From contig JAIVFI010000029.1 in the NCBI GenBank assembly GCA_025558095.1, positions 310,001-374,000 of the forward strand: a stretch of 64,000 nucleotides of DNA, read 5' to 3'. The number at the start of each line of letters is the position of its first letter. The stretch's first letter is position 1. Source of the DNA: Hyaloraphidium curvatum (Eukaryota; Monoblepharomycota; Hyaloraphidiomycetes; Hyaloraphidiales; Hyaloraphidiaceae). Position numbers and translations under genes: made by a program. The notes below the pieces were generated by a model. That model saw nothing but the letters and a program-made list of their open reading frames with translations. It searched no databases and had not been told where the DNA came from. Below, piece by piece: positions 19,960 through 31,315 of this stretch.

Positions 19960-22273
19960 TCAGGATGCGTTGAGCCCTGAACGGACATCCACGCGGGAGA
20001 TCGGCTCACCTCGTTTTGTGTGGAGCGGGTACTGCCTCAGGCTAGAACGCTCCGTGGAGCTGCCCAGACCATTTGCGCCTGTCCCATTCTTGGCAACCAC
20101 GCCGGCATCTGCATGTTTAGAAGCCACAACAAGGGCCGATGACGGAGTCTCCTGGGCCTCTCCGTGGTCATCCATATCGAGGCTCTTGACCCCGGCTGTG
20201 ATGCGCTTCACGGGGGCATTCGACGCTTTGCCGTCCGTCAGAAGCTTGCCGGCCGGCAGGGTCCGCTTCATCCGCGTAATGACCTCGACGTAATCGGCTA
20301 TCGGAATCCCGCAACCATAAGTGGAACCGACCTTCAGAGGCATCGCACGCTTACCTTGCGACATGCTCCTCGCGGGAAGGAAGACGGGGTATCCGTCCAC
20401 GCTGTCTTGGAGCTTGATGATGCGCGAGTGCCAAGACAAAGCGCTGGTCCAGTCGGTAAGGAGCATCAAATTGATGCCAATGGCGTACCACGCCTCCACC
20501 AGCAAGGGGTGGTAGGTTCCAAGAGACAGGAGGTTCTTGGCGGCGCTGTGGAGGTCCGCATCCTTCAGCGCGTTCCTCAAAGTCGCAAGCGAAGACGCGG
20601 AAGACAAGTTCGCATCTTTGGCCCCCGACGCGTCCTTTGCGGAGGATCCGTAGAGAACAGAGTTGAGGTTGACGGTCCTCAGAAACTCCTCCATCTCGGC
20701 AATCGTAGACAGGGGGGACGAAGCCTCGCTGTCCGCGACGTCTTCCGCCTCATCCGCATCCCCTTGCGGCACAACGGACTTGTGACCTTGCTGAATCGGC
20801 CCGCCTTCAAAAAGCGTCGGGTTCGGGAAGAACTCGAGGAACTTTTCGTAATCCCTGATGCTCTTGCGGGCCAAGGAAGCGACTTGCGCTACCACTGGCT
20901 CCACGGCCGGTCGGTAGGATTCCAAAGGTGCCTGAAGAACGTCGGGGGAAACAAAGGCCTGGGGCGTTTTGCCGCCTTTGCCTTTCTCGCCCGAGCGGTC
21001 CGCGACGCCCTCGACGGCCGGGGACTGCTGCGTGGTCCTTTCCTTCGCCTTCGCTGCCGCCGCCTTGATGTTCACCGATTGGATAGCCCGATCCAGCAGG
21101 CTGATTGCGTACTGATGGTAGCACGCCCCGCGGAGGAAGTAGAGCTGAGCCTCGCTGCACTCGTCCAAATCCTCCCATTTTCCTGAAACGGAGCCGTCTC
21201 CGAGATGATGGTGTTTCTTCAAGCCATCGCCAGGGAGCTTCTCGCAATCCGGGCTGGGCCCCAGCCGCCTCCGTTTCTTGGCAATCATGATGGCAGTCTT
21301 GAAGTCCTTGAGGCTCGCCGGAAACTCCTCGCGAAACCCATGGATCATCGCTCGCGTCCTGTGGTATTCCGCGACGCCGGGTCTTTGGCTGATGATCTTG
21401 TCGAGCGCCTCGGTCGTCGTCGACGCAGCAAGCATCCGCGACGGAATCTTCTCGTGGAAAAAGTGGACGTACAGCGCGTCCAGGTTCTGAGGCGAACGCT
21501 TCAAGACCTGGCAGAGAAGGATGAGCTCGGGCATCACACATCAGGCTCCGACTCCAATCGAACCTTGCTCGCCACGTCGTCCAAGGCACTGGCCCCCTGC
21601 ATGGTCAGCACACTGGTGGCCACCTCGTCGATCCGATAAGCTCTCGCGAGCTTCTGAACGGCAAGTTCGCGGAAGCGGTGTTGCCGCAGCCCGGATACGC
21701 GGGAGCCGGACCCGTGGCTGCTCCCTCCTCCGCTTCCCAGAGTTCCCCCTCCGGAGGAGATGCCCAAAGGATTTGAAGACGCTCCACCTCCAGCTGCCTT
21801 GATCACCTGCAGCAGAGGAGTTGGTCTCAAATGAAGGACGCGCGGTTGCCGCGGCAAGCCCCCACCAGCTCTGACGCGTCGTCCACCAGCTTCCGAATAG
21901 CGACGAGGCTCTTGAAGATGACGGGATCCAAGGGAGGTGCAGCCGATTGAGCCGGTGTCTTTGCCACCTGCGTCGTAACAGCGGCTTCGGGCGGTCGCCG
22001 TTTGTGAACAACCGCGGTTTCGGCGGCGGCGGTTTCCCCAGTTGGAGAATGGGAGTGGAGAGTCGACGACGGTCCTTCCGCCCGAGCCGGAGCAGCCGTC
22101 TCGGCGTTGAGCAGTAGAAGCGAGTGCAGTAGATCGATTGGCAGCGACAGCCATGGCCCGTGGTACGATGCTGCGAGGGTTGCCGTCAGAGCCTGGGACG
22201 GAACAAGCTCTCCTCAGGAAGAGCCACGACCGAGCGCACCGATGAAAGGGAGATGTTTATGCCGCCCAATCAT
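19960..22273 (-). CDS. Conserved helical-repeat-like protein of unknown function
   Basis: Four exons join in frame from ATG 22273 (MIGRHKHLPFIA) to the stop at 19960. The N terminus has a hydrophobic segment (LSLPIDLLHSLLLLN). A low-complexity linker and PVIFKSLVAIRKLVDDASEL follow. A helical block with QKLARAYRIDEVATSVLTMQ, DALYVHFFHEKIPSRMLA and SLKDFKTAIMIAKKRRR reads like TPR-type repeats. I recall similar uncharacterised proteins in filamentous fungi, but this is memory, not a search. The exon junction at 21539-21508 implies a 32-nt intron. It starts 267 bp from the divergent BFR1-like gene. Biochemical role unknown. Confidence 0.65.
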
Positions 22274-22540
22274 GATCTGCCCCGGAGCATGGGACGCTGC
22301 CCCTCCAGCGGCAGTCATCGTTGGGGAAAAGGGGCCGCAGGCACCAAGTATGACCTGGCCCCCCTTCGGAGAACAACGATGCCGTCCTCCGCAGTGTCCA
22401 ATGAAGCCGGCAAAACGGATGCGGGGCTCTGAAGACCTTCTACCGCCCGGATAAGGACGGCAGGTGGGCCGGGTTTCAACCGTCAACGTGAGTTGCCAGC
22501 GCCGCGCCCAACAAACTTCCTCCCTCCCCCACCCATCCCT

Positions 22541-24563
22541 ATGGCGGACGAACCGCAGGCGCCCAAGCACCATGGGCGACGGGTGCCCAAACCCGACTCG
22601 GTTCGTCGCTGACCACGCGGCTCGGCGCTCTACGCGGCTTCAATTCATTCCCTCGCGTTTCCTTCCCCGCAATCCAACGCGCAGGACGCGCACAATGCCG
22701 CTGTCGCGGCCACTAATGGCCGCATCGAGGAGCTGCGTGGACGTCTGGTGCGATTCCCGCGCTCCTTGACGCTCTGGCGGTTGCTGAAGGTGCTCCCGGG
22801 TGCAGAACCAAATCCGCGAAACGCTCGGCGGAACGGACCGAATCAAGGGGAAGCACGATGGGAAGAGGTCGGAGCTGCGCTCCCAACTTGCCGAGGTTCG
22901 GCGTCAGCAGAATGCCCTGCGGGATAGGTCGGTCGTCGTCGCGGGCGACGGAGCCGTCCCTCCCTGAACCCCAGCCCCTTGGTTCAGCCGCAACGGCATC
23001 ATGGAGCAGCTGAAGGATGTGGGAAACACAATCAAGAAGAAGGTGCTGCGCACGATCGGCCGCATCGTGCAGCTGCATGCTGACCGTCGATCCGACAGAC
23101 TGACGAGATCCGGAGCGTCCGGGACAAGCTCCAGTTCAAGAGCCTGTCCGAAATCGACCGGCAAATCAAGCAGCTTGAGCAGCAGCTCGAGAGTGGAAAC
23201 ATTCTTCTGATCGAGGAGAAGCGCATCATCAACGAGATTTCGAACCTGAAGAAGTCTCGCAAGATCGTGGAGAACTTTGCCGGGCAGCAGGAGACACTGG
23301 ACTCGGAGAAGAAAACCGCCGATGCCCTGCGGTATGTGGCGTGGCGGGCCGTTGGCAGCTTCGCCGTCCGATCACTCCTCCGACTCGACCAGGACGCAAC
23401 TAGACGCCCTTGATCCCCAGCGCAAGGCCCTCGAGGCCTCCTTCACCGAAATTCAGGGCCAGCTGAACGAGCTCGACAAGGAGAAGGACACGGACTTCGC
23501 GAAGCTCAACGACATCTACGCAGAGCGCAGCCGGATACAGGAGGAGATCCAGGCGGAGTTCAACAAGCGGAAGGAGCTGCAGGATGGGTTCAGGAAGCAG
23601 AAGGAAGAGTGGGTTAACCTGCGACGCTGCATGGCAGGAAACCTCATCACGTTTCGCAGCTATTTCAAGTTCCTGCAGGAGGAGCGAGAGAGGCGTGCAG
23701 AGGAGGCGAGGCTGCGAAAGCAGCAGTACGACGAGGAGCGCCTCAGGAACGAGATTGCCAAGGTCGAAGAGATGGTCCAGGTTCCAGCCTTCCAGGACGA
23801 GGTTCGCGCTCCGCTGTGTCTGAAGTGTGGGAGACCTAATTTCTCAACCCTGGCAGCTCAACATCGTGTCCAACCTCATCAGTAAGCGGCATTCAACCTC
23901 ATGTTCAGCATTCTTGCTCACTTAATTGCGCAGCCTTCTTTACCCAGCTGCAGGGCGATCAGAAGCCGGCCGCGGAAGCTGTTGTGAACGGCTCGGCCGC
24001 CGCCGCGGCTCCCGCTGCGGCGCCAGAGAAGATGGTTGCTCTCAAGAGCAAGTCCAGCAGGCTGGACGAAGACGCTTTTTTTATGGGCAAGTCTTCCAAA
24101 GGGAAGGCTGCCACGTCTGCGGCAACGCCGAAGAAGGGCGGCAAGCCCAAGGCTCTCAAACTTGATCTGAGCATCTTGGAAGCGCTCGACAAGATCAAGG
24201 TGGACGTGCCCGTGTCTCAAGATGATATTGCATACACCATTCAGGCGTTGGAGGGCAAGAAGCAGCACTAGTGAGGCCTTCCTTCCCCTCCGAAACGTCG
24301 CAGGTTTCTAACTTCGGTTCTCAGCATCGACAACCAGGACGCGGAGACCCAGCGGATAAAGGTTTGGCTCCCCGCTGCCGTTTCGGAGTTTGTGGCACTA
24401 AGGTTTACCTCGCAAGACACTAACCGAGGAAAAGGTTGCTGCGCTCAAGGCCAAGCTGGGCAAGATGAGCGTCCAAGCGTCCGAGGAAGAGACAGCGGCT
24501 CCGGCAGAGACCACCAGCGAAGTTGTGGTTGCTGAAGCGGACGTGGCAACGGACGACGCCTAA
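22541..24563 (+). CDS. BFR1: BFR1-like coiled-coil mRNP protein
   Basis: BFR1 family proteins are long coiled-coil proteins associated with polysomes, mRNPs and the ER. The start MADEPQAPKHHGRRVPKP precedes NGRIEELRGRL. Next come RSELRSQLAEVRRQQNALRD, SLSEIDRQIKQLEQQLESG, LLIEEKRIINEISNLKKSRK and an ADALR/LDALDPQRKALEASF helix, the block order expected of the family. The C-terminal third is Lys/Ala-rich (KKGGKPKALKLDLSILEAL) and ends ATDDA. About eleven short exons join in frame, with introns near 50-85 nt. One carries CTAAC close to the acceptor (near 24420). Confidence 0.82.
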
Positions 24564-24605
24564 GCGTCGAAAACAAAACAATCAAGCTTCTGTTTCCTTG
24601 ATTCT

Positions 24606-26694
24606 TTACAACTCGTCCCTTGCGGGAGCTTCCTCGTCATCGTCCGCGTCGGGCTTGACCTCGAAGCCGGCCTTGTTCCTGGGACGCACGCGAGGCGTTA
24701 GTCGGCGGACCGGACCAAGCGCAGTTCACCTACTTGGCGTTGGTCTCCAGAAACTCGACCAGCGAGTCCAGGGTGCGGGGTCCCTCGTACTGGACGTACT
24801 CGTTGTCGCCCGACTTGAAGAGCACGAGGGTCGGGAAGCCCTGGATGTTCTTGAACGGGCTGGCCGAAGGGATGTCGTTCTCCGTGGCATCCATCTTGGC
24901 GATCGTGACGCCGTTCACGCTCTTGTACTTCTCGCCGAGCTCGTCCCAAGTAGGGGCCAGTTTTTTCTGGAAGAGAGTCGCTTTAGCGGCGAAGGCGCGC
25001 CGATCAACGTGCCACGTACGCAGTGTCCGCACCACGGCGCGTAGAACTCGACGAACACTGGGGGAGGGCAGCACGGTTGGAACGGCAGAGGCAGAACACA
25101 CCTCCAGTCAACGCACCATCCTTTTCCTTGTCCAAAACCAGCTTCTCAAAGTTGGTGCCGACGAGGACAGTCACGGGTCCGTCCTGCGACTCGGGCTCGG
25201 GCTGCGTCTTGAGGTGGGGAGTGAGCTTGCCCTCGACGTAGTCCTTGACGAAAGCGCCGATGGCCTCGGCGGTGATCTTCTGCTTCTGATCGAACGGGTA
25301 CTTGGCGTTGTCGTCGTGGACCTGCAAAGACTGCCGTCAGGACCAATAGCGACGCGGCCGCGGGAGTTCCCACTTGGATCACGAAAGCGGGCCACGATTC
25401 CTCGAGGCCGAGGTTCTTGCCGTGGGCGCCGTACTTGCTGCCGTCAATCATGACGAAGTTGAGCTTGCCCTTGTACTGCTTGGCGACGGACTCGAGCTCC
25501 GCGGCGACGGCCTTGCGCTCGGCGTCGTTCGAGTAGAACGAGTAGGCCAGCGGGAGGCCGGCCTCGACGTATTTGCCGTAGTTCTCGGGCCCGAGCTCGT
25601 CCATCAGGGGGGTGGCCGAGGTCACCACGAACTTGGACAGATCCTCCTCCGTCCACGAGCCCTCGAAAACGTTCTTGCCCTCGTCGAACTTCTTGAAGAG
25701 GACGACGGCGGGGGACTTGACCCCGTGCTTAGCCGTCACCTCCTCGTCCACGGTGGCACCAAAGATGTAGTCATCGCGCAGCTTGTTTGCGACGGCCAGG
25801 AGCGCCTTGTACTCTGCCGTGTCCGCCCCGGTGAAGAAACCGACGACGACGACCTTGTCCGAATCGATGAAGGTCTCGGCGTTCTTGGCCGTCACCTCGG
25901 ACATGGCGGGGAGGGCCTGCCTGTTGGAGTGATCCCTGATCAGCGGCCGCGGTGGCATGTCCCCGCGACTGGCTTACTTCTTCATGTAGCTGACGATGCC
26001 ATCGGCCTTCCGCGGTCCCTTGTAGTCCGTCGGCGAGCCGGAGCGGAACACTTTGAGGGTAGGGTAGCCCTTCACGTCCTGCTCCTGGCACACCTCCTCC
26101 TCCACGGTGCAGTCCACCTTGGCGATGGGGATGCCGGCGCTCTTCAGCTCCGTGGCGGCCTTTTCGTACTCGGGCGCAAGAGCTGCGTTTGCGGGGATTA
26201 ATTGGGGAACGCGATTCAAAGAAGCGTCAGCAGAGTCGACCGAGCAGAACGAGGTCAAGCGTACCCTCTGCAGGCAAGGAAGGCAGTCAGCCATCGGCCT
26301 CAGAAAATGCCTGCGACGAAGCCTTTACTCACTGCAGTGACCGCACCAAGGAGCAAAGAACTGGGGCGGAGATGAATGGGATGGAGATCAGTGGCTACCC
26401 TCAACTCGGACAGGGACGCGTCGTCCCGCCGACGGTTGCCCCCGACGGAAGCCAGACAACGTCGCGGCGTCGCGAAGGACCCGAATGCGCGGTTTGACGC
26501 CGCAGGCCCCCTGGAAGACGCACCTCGACGAGGATGAGGTCCTCCTTCTTGATGGTGTCTGCAAAGTCGGTCTTGTGCAGCTCGATGACATCGGAAGACG
26601 CCGCAACCGACGGCACCGAGAGAAGCGCGATGGCAAGAAGCGCGGCGGCGGCGCCGGCGGCCAGGAACAGAGGAGAGCGGGCGCTTCGAGCCAT
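24606..26694 (-). CDS. PDI: Protein disulfide isomerase with RDEL retention signal
   Basis: PDI forms and rearranges disulfides in the ER lumen. The signal peptide [20 protein letters not shown] starts at 26694. Thioredoxin-like domains follow in the order a, b, b', a'. The first active site is FFAPWCGHC followed by [10 protein letters not shown], and the second FYAPWCGHC followed by [10 protein letters not shown]. Conserved cis-Pro segments YPTLKVF and FPTLVLF are present. The protein ends in [10 protein letters not shown], an ER retention signal of KDEL type. Introns are 50-82 nt. The Lys and part of the Ala codon after the first CGHC come from a 3-nt exon at 26265-26267. ATG 26694 is preferred to an in-frame upstream ATG because it leaves a clean signal peptide. 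Confidence 0.93.
26265..26267 (-). other. 3-nt micro-exon of the PDI gene
   Basis: On the minus strand, TGCA is followed by GTGAGT (26332), a 65-nt intron ending CTGCAG, the bases AGG, then GTACGC and an 82-nt intron ending CGCAG before CTCTTGCG. Including AGG gives Cys-Lys-Ala-Leu-Ala-Pro, the canonical residues after CGHC in PDI. Skipping it gives Cys-Thr-Leu-Ala-Pro through a single 150-nt intron, much longer than the others in this gene. Both readings keep the frame. Confidence 0.7.
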
Positions 26695-27149
26695 CGTTGT
26701 TTGTGGAGGACTCGACGTGGCAGGGAGCTGCGCCCTCAATCATCAGCCGCCGCTCGTCCGCAGCCGTCACGATTTGCAAACCGCCGCCAGGGTCTCCTTG
26801 GCTCGACAATGATTCTACAGGCCCTGAGCTCACAGCTAGCGCGTCTACCATGGATGCAATGTTTGCAAATCAGTCACGAGCCCTAAGCGCTCGGAACTCC
26901 AGCCGACGGTTGCCAACGGCTGCCAGTAGTCCCGCTAGGCGACTAGCGACTGATATGAGCACGTATTTTCCCGATCGAACCGCCCGAATCGCTCAGAAAT
27001 GGCCCGACAGGGCCCAACCGCTCACCAGTCTTCCCAGGTTGATTGCACAACCGGGAGCAACGCAAAGCTAGCACACTGCGAGCAATCCCGCACAGGTGCC
27101 AAGAGAAACCTTGATGGGCGACCATCTCTGGTGGTTTGGGCCAGAATGA
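26695..27149. other. PDI upstream region (455 bp)
   Basis: This carries the PDI promoter and 5' leader on the minus strand and runs into repeat copy 2. I see no open frame with a recognisable domain and no RNA gene. Confidence 0.5.
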
Positions 27150-28627
27150 ACTGGATCAGGGAGGTTTGAGCAGGGTCGAGGGCTGTTCAAGAGCACTTTG
27201 GGCAGATTCCAGGTCACGTTGACTTGAGCTCGGGAAGGCACCAAGGGCGGGTACGTGTCACAGCAAGGAACTCGGCGGTGTGTGACACTTGGTGGCGGTT
27301 GGGCCGGTTTGCTGCGCATTGTCTGGTTTGGGGTGGCTCGGGGTTGCTGTCTGGTTTGGGGTGGTTCGAGGTGGTTTTGCTTCACACGGAGAGCGGAACG
27401 CACCAACTCTTTCACTGAGCTTTGGCTGAATTGCATGAACTGTGCTTTGCGGTCTGTATGGGATGCAGAGACATCCGTGGCCCGTTTTCTATCGCTCTCC
27501 ATCTGTGGCCCGTTCTGCATCACTCTCCATCCAATGAAGACCCTCATTATTGCGGGTTTGTGTCCCAAACCTGAGCAAGTGTACAGGGGTGGGTAGTTGG
27601 ACGGGTAAAGCACAAGCTTGCCAATCCATGACCGGTAAAGACGCTGGCATCGCCTCCCTCGGGCTAGAATGGAGATGGTTCGCGCCATCTGGTGCTGAGC
27701 TTGGCCTGGATACAACCCTACCTGAGCGTAGCATGCCCCACCCAGAATGTCTGTACCACAAAACAGTAGTAGGTAGAGCACGCCCTCAGGGCAGTGGTGC
27801 AAGCATTCAAACGATGTGATGATCAAGCCTGGGCCGAGTTGAACGCGCAGGGCTGTGCAATCTGCTCTGTGAGCACAGGTATCCAGTGTTTAACACCAAC
27901 GGGTGCACGGCTGTGCATTGCATGCCGGCAGATTGTGATGGCCAGTCCCCTCTGGTTGAGTGCTAACGGCGTCATTATGGCGCAGCGGTTAGCGCGCGGT
28001 AGTGGTGAAATGGTCATCACTTTACGTTGTGGAAATCCCTTATCTACAATTCCGTAACATTCGCAGTTCGATTCTGCGCTACCGCAAATTTTACACACTG
28101 GAGCATGCCAGGACCCTGTCTTGCGTTTTGCTGCGCTCTATGGCCACTGGTGTGGTCCCCAAGCTGCTTTGGAGGCGGTTCTTTGCACCCATTCAGCATC
28201 CAAGCTGGGCTCCGGCGTTCATGCCCCTGCCTCTGCACCTGCACCCTCCCTAGACTTGTGGCTACGCAGATCTCTTGATCATCTTACCCTACTTGCTCAC
28301 TGTCGCTGTTGTCACTGACCAGTTGAACAGCTTAGGCTTCACTCTCTGTATGTGGAAACTGCCACGCAGTACAAGCCAAGCAGCAAATGATGACCGACTA
28401 GTACAATGCCATTGCATGTGCATAACACACCGGAACAGCTCCGTCTGCAACCAGTGGCAAGTGGGGTGCACCCCGGCAAGATCGTAAACACATACACCAT
28501 CCCAAGTGTGCGCACACACACAAGGCAGGAATGGTCCAACGGTACAACAAGAGTTGTATGCGGCTGTCAGCAGTCTTCACTGGATTCTTGAAGCCCGGAC
28601 CTCACGGACATCTTGCACCGGAGGGTC
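27150..28627. repeat. 1.4-kb dispersed repeat, copy 2 (uninterrupted)
   Basis: A direct-orientation copy of 5891-7784 without the LINE-tail insertion and without the solo LTR. It preserves both empty sites (28468/28469 and AAGGC at 28522-28526). It lies between PDI and ARP1. The near identity over 1.4 kb, across intergenic DNA, points to a recent duplication or transposition. Whether it is itself a transposable element is unknown; I could not find terminal repeats. Confidence 0.93.
27996..28086 (+). tRNA. tRNA-His (GUG) with a 19-nt intron, second copy
   Basis: Identical to the gene at 6736-6826, including the stems, the anticodon GTG at 28029-28031 and the intron at 28033-28051. The same T run follows the discriminator A. 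Both copies look intact, so both could be expressed. Confidence 0.9.
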
Positions 28628-28717
28628 CACTCCCCCGCAATACTGCATCCACTACAGACGGGAAATCGACCAGACAGCACTGCACCCTTCGAAGAGACTA
28701 CACACCACGGTACGGAC

Positions 28718-30197
28718 CTAGAAGCTCTTCTTGTGAATGATGTCCTATGCACAGATGCCGGCAATCCCCCACCGTCGTCAGCAAACAACGCCGTCGCTCG
28801 CAGACACCATCGCAAAACCCACCGGATTCTCCTGGTACTCGTCCGCCGAGACCCACATCTTCTTGAACGTGCTCAGCGACGCCAGGATCGATCCGCCCAT
28901 CCACGTCGAATACTTGCGCTCCGGCGGCGCAAAGATCTTAATCTTGACGTCCTTTGGCGCCAGCTTTCTCGTCTCGGCGAGCAGGCGGTCGCCGTAACCT
29001 TTGCACAGCGTGGTGCCGCCGGAAAGCACGACGTTGGAAAACAGCGTACGGCGGAGGTCCAGGTCCGTCTTTGCGATGCTGTCCACCAGCATCTGGTGCA
29101 CGCCCGGCTCCTCGAAGCCGGCCACGTCCGGCGAAAAGAGCAGCTCGGGAGCCCTATGCCGCTCGTCCCCGAGCCGCACGACGTTGCCGTCGGGCAGAAG
29201 AAAGTCCTCGGCCTTGCCGGCCTCCTTCTCGTCCTTTGACGCCGTCGGAGCGACGTAGCAGGCTCGCTCCTTGATCAGCCTCACGATCTCCTTCTCCGCA
29301 CTGGTATGGAAGTTGTGCCCGGCCTTCCGGAGGAGGAGCAAAAGGTGGTCCGTGACGTCCCTGGGGAAGGATAGCAACGAACGTCGGAACCGGCATCAGC
29401 GGCAAAAAGCATGTCGCATCCCACCGTCCGGCAATGTCGATCCTCCGCACAGCGTGCGGCATGGTGAAGCCCTCGAACACGGGCACGGCGTGCGACACGC
29501 CGTCGCCGGAATCCAGCACCAGGCCCGTCGTCCGGCCCGAGGCGTACAAGGCGAGGACCGCCTGCACCGACATGAAGAGCGCCGGCACGTTGAACGTCTC
29601 AAACAGAATCTGCGCCGCACGTTCTCGGTTCTGGCGGGGGTTGAGCGGCGCCTCGGTCAGCAGGACGGGGTGCTGCCGGAGAAGCAGAGCTTAGCATTCG
29701 CGAGCCGGAACCCAAGGCCACCCAGGGACGGCAATCTGCACCTCCTCCGGTAGCGTTTTCAGCTCCTCCGAGTAGACGTGCTGCCATATCCGCTCCATGT
29801 CGTCCCAGCTCTCCACGATCCCGTGCCGCATAGGGTAGTTGATCTTCAGCAGCCCTCTGAGCTCCTGGGCCTTTCTCCCTATAAATGTGTCGCCCTCAAC
29901 CGCTCCCGCCATGATTCGGACGTGTTTTGGTCGCCCAACGCTGCGGCGCGGGAAACCCGTTCAGTCTAGTCCCAAGCCGGCTGCGGCCACAGAACGGGAC
30001 TGACTAGGAAGGGAAAAAGCATTTCGGCTGGTCATCGCCCGCGAAGCCCGCCTTGATGACGCCAGAGCCCTGTGGAGAGGCAGACGAGACGCGGGAACCA
30101 CATGTTGGCGAGAACGACGCGTCGCGGGGTCCGGGTCGCGTCGTCCCACGTTGTCGATGACGACCGGCTGGTTCGTGAGGACATCCTCGAATTCCAT
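28718..30197 (-). CDS. ARP1: Actin-related protein 1 (centractin), dynactin filament subunit
   Basis: ARP1 builds the short filament of dynactin, the dynein cofactor. Exons join from ATG 30197 ([16 protein letters not shown]) through [40 protein letters not shown] and [75 protein letters not shown] and [20 protein letters not shown] follow. ARP1-specific wording ([16 protein letters not shown]) separates it from conventional actin. The last exon is just 12 nt (28729-28718), encoding Lys-Ser-Phe-stop, which matches the KTF-type end of ARP1. That exon lies 90 bp from the right end of repeat copy 2. Confidence 0.93.
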
Positions 30198-30338
30198 TTA
30201 GCTCCACCAGCGATCCCACGCGCCACGCGGCGAGACGTCCGTGACTGGGTGCAGAGTGAGCGGGAAGGTGCGGCGTGAGGGTATCCGCGGAGCGCAGCAA
30301 ACACCTTTCTTTCACGCTGACACCGCTGCCGCGCCGCG
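30198..30338. promoter_or_regulatory. Bidirectional promoter region, ARP1/SPF30
   Basis: 141 bp between divergent start codons. GC-rich, with no TATA box seen. Confidence 0.45.
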
Positions 30339-31234
30339 ATGGGGGACGATGTTGAGAGCTACAAATTCCAGCTGACGACGGTCGAGGAGGCGCTGGAGCG
30401 CGACCCGGGCAATGCCGGTGGGGCCCGCGCGGACGCTGCTCCCGGCCACCGCTGACCCGCCGACCCTCCAGAGCTCGAGAAACTGCGCACCGATCTCCTG
30501 GAGATGATTTCGCTGCTGTCTGTGGCCCAGCAGGGGCCGGCCGCGACCGCGTCTCACGCCTCCGCACCCCCCCGGAACCAGCGGGCGCGCACGGACCGCC
30601 GCTCCCCCGACGCCCCCGCCTTCGACGTGGGCATGACGGTGCAGGCAAAGTATTCGGGCGACTCGAAGTTCTACGAGGCCGTGGTGGAGGAGATTCGGGC
30701 GGACGAGGACGGCTCGCCGGCGTACCTGGTGCGGTTCAAAGGCTACGACAACCGCGAGGTCGTGGACGAGGAGGACGTGCGCCACGTCGGCGGCGGTGCT
30801 GGCAAGCCCAGAAAAGCGGGCGGCGGGCTGCCGGTGGACAACACGCCGTTCGCGCAGGCTTCGGCCGCGGCGGCGGCGGCGGCTTCGCGGAAGCGGCCGA
30901 TGGGCGTTTTCGAGGTGGAGGAGAAGCCGAAAGCGTCCGTCATCGGCGACGCCTCCAGCAAGGAGAAGAAGAAGGCAAAGAAGGGCCCGACGGACAAGCA
31001 ATCGGAGAAGAACCAGCTCAACGAGCGCGTGAAAGGTTGGCAGAGCTTCGCGACGAAAAAGACGCCGCTGGCCAACAAATCGAGCATTTTCGCGACATCG
31101 GAGGATCCCGGTTATAGGGTCGGCGTGACGGGTTCGGGCAAGCCGGTGGGTTGCAACCGGGTCGTCCGCCGAGACCTCTGCTGATCCGCCGCGCACGACA
31201 GATGACCCAGTTTGCCCAGCGGCAAAAGAAGTGA
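30339..31234 (+). CDS. SMNDC1: Tudor-domain splicing factor SPF30 (SMNDC1)
   Basis: SPF30 is a spliceosome-associated Tudor protein that binds dimethyl-arginine on Sm proteins. Exon 1 starts MGDDVESYKFQLTTVEEAL and joins ELEKLRTDLLEMISLLS. The Tudor domain follows at about residues 90-150: FDVGMTVQAKYSGDSKFYEA, then YLVRFKGYDNREVVDEEDVR. The C-terminal half shows KKKAKKGPTDKQSEKNQLN, SWQSFATKK-like residues and NKSSIFATSEDP, and ends MTQFAQRQKK after a last intron, matching orthologues. Confidence 0.92.
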
Positions 31235-31315
31235 GCGTCGCAGGGTGTAATCGGGACAATGAAGACTACAGTTCCAAATGTTTCAATCGGCTCAGCTCAG
31301 TCCGACACAGAACCA

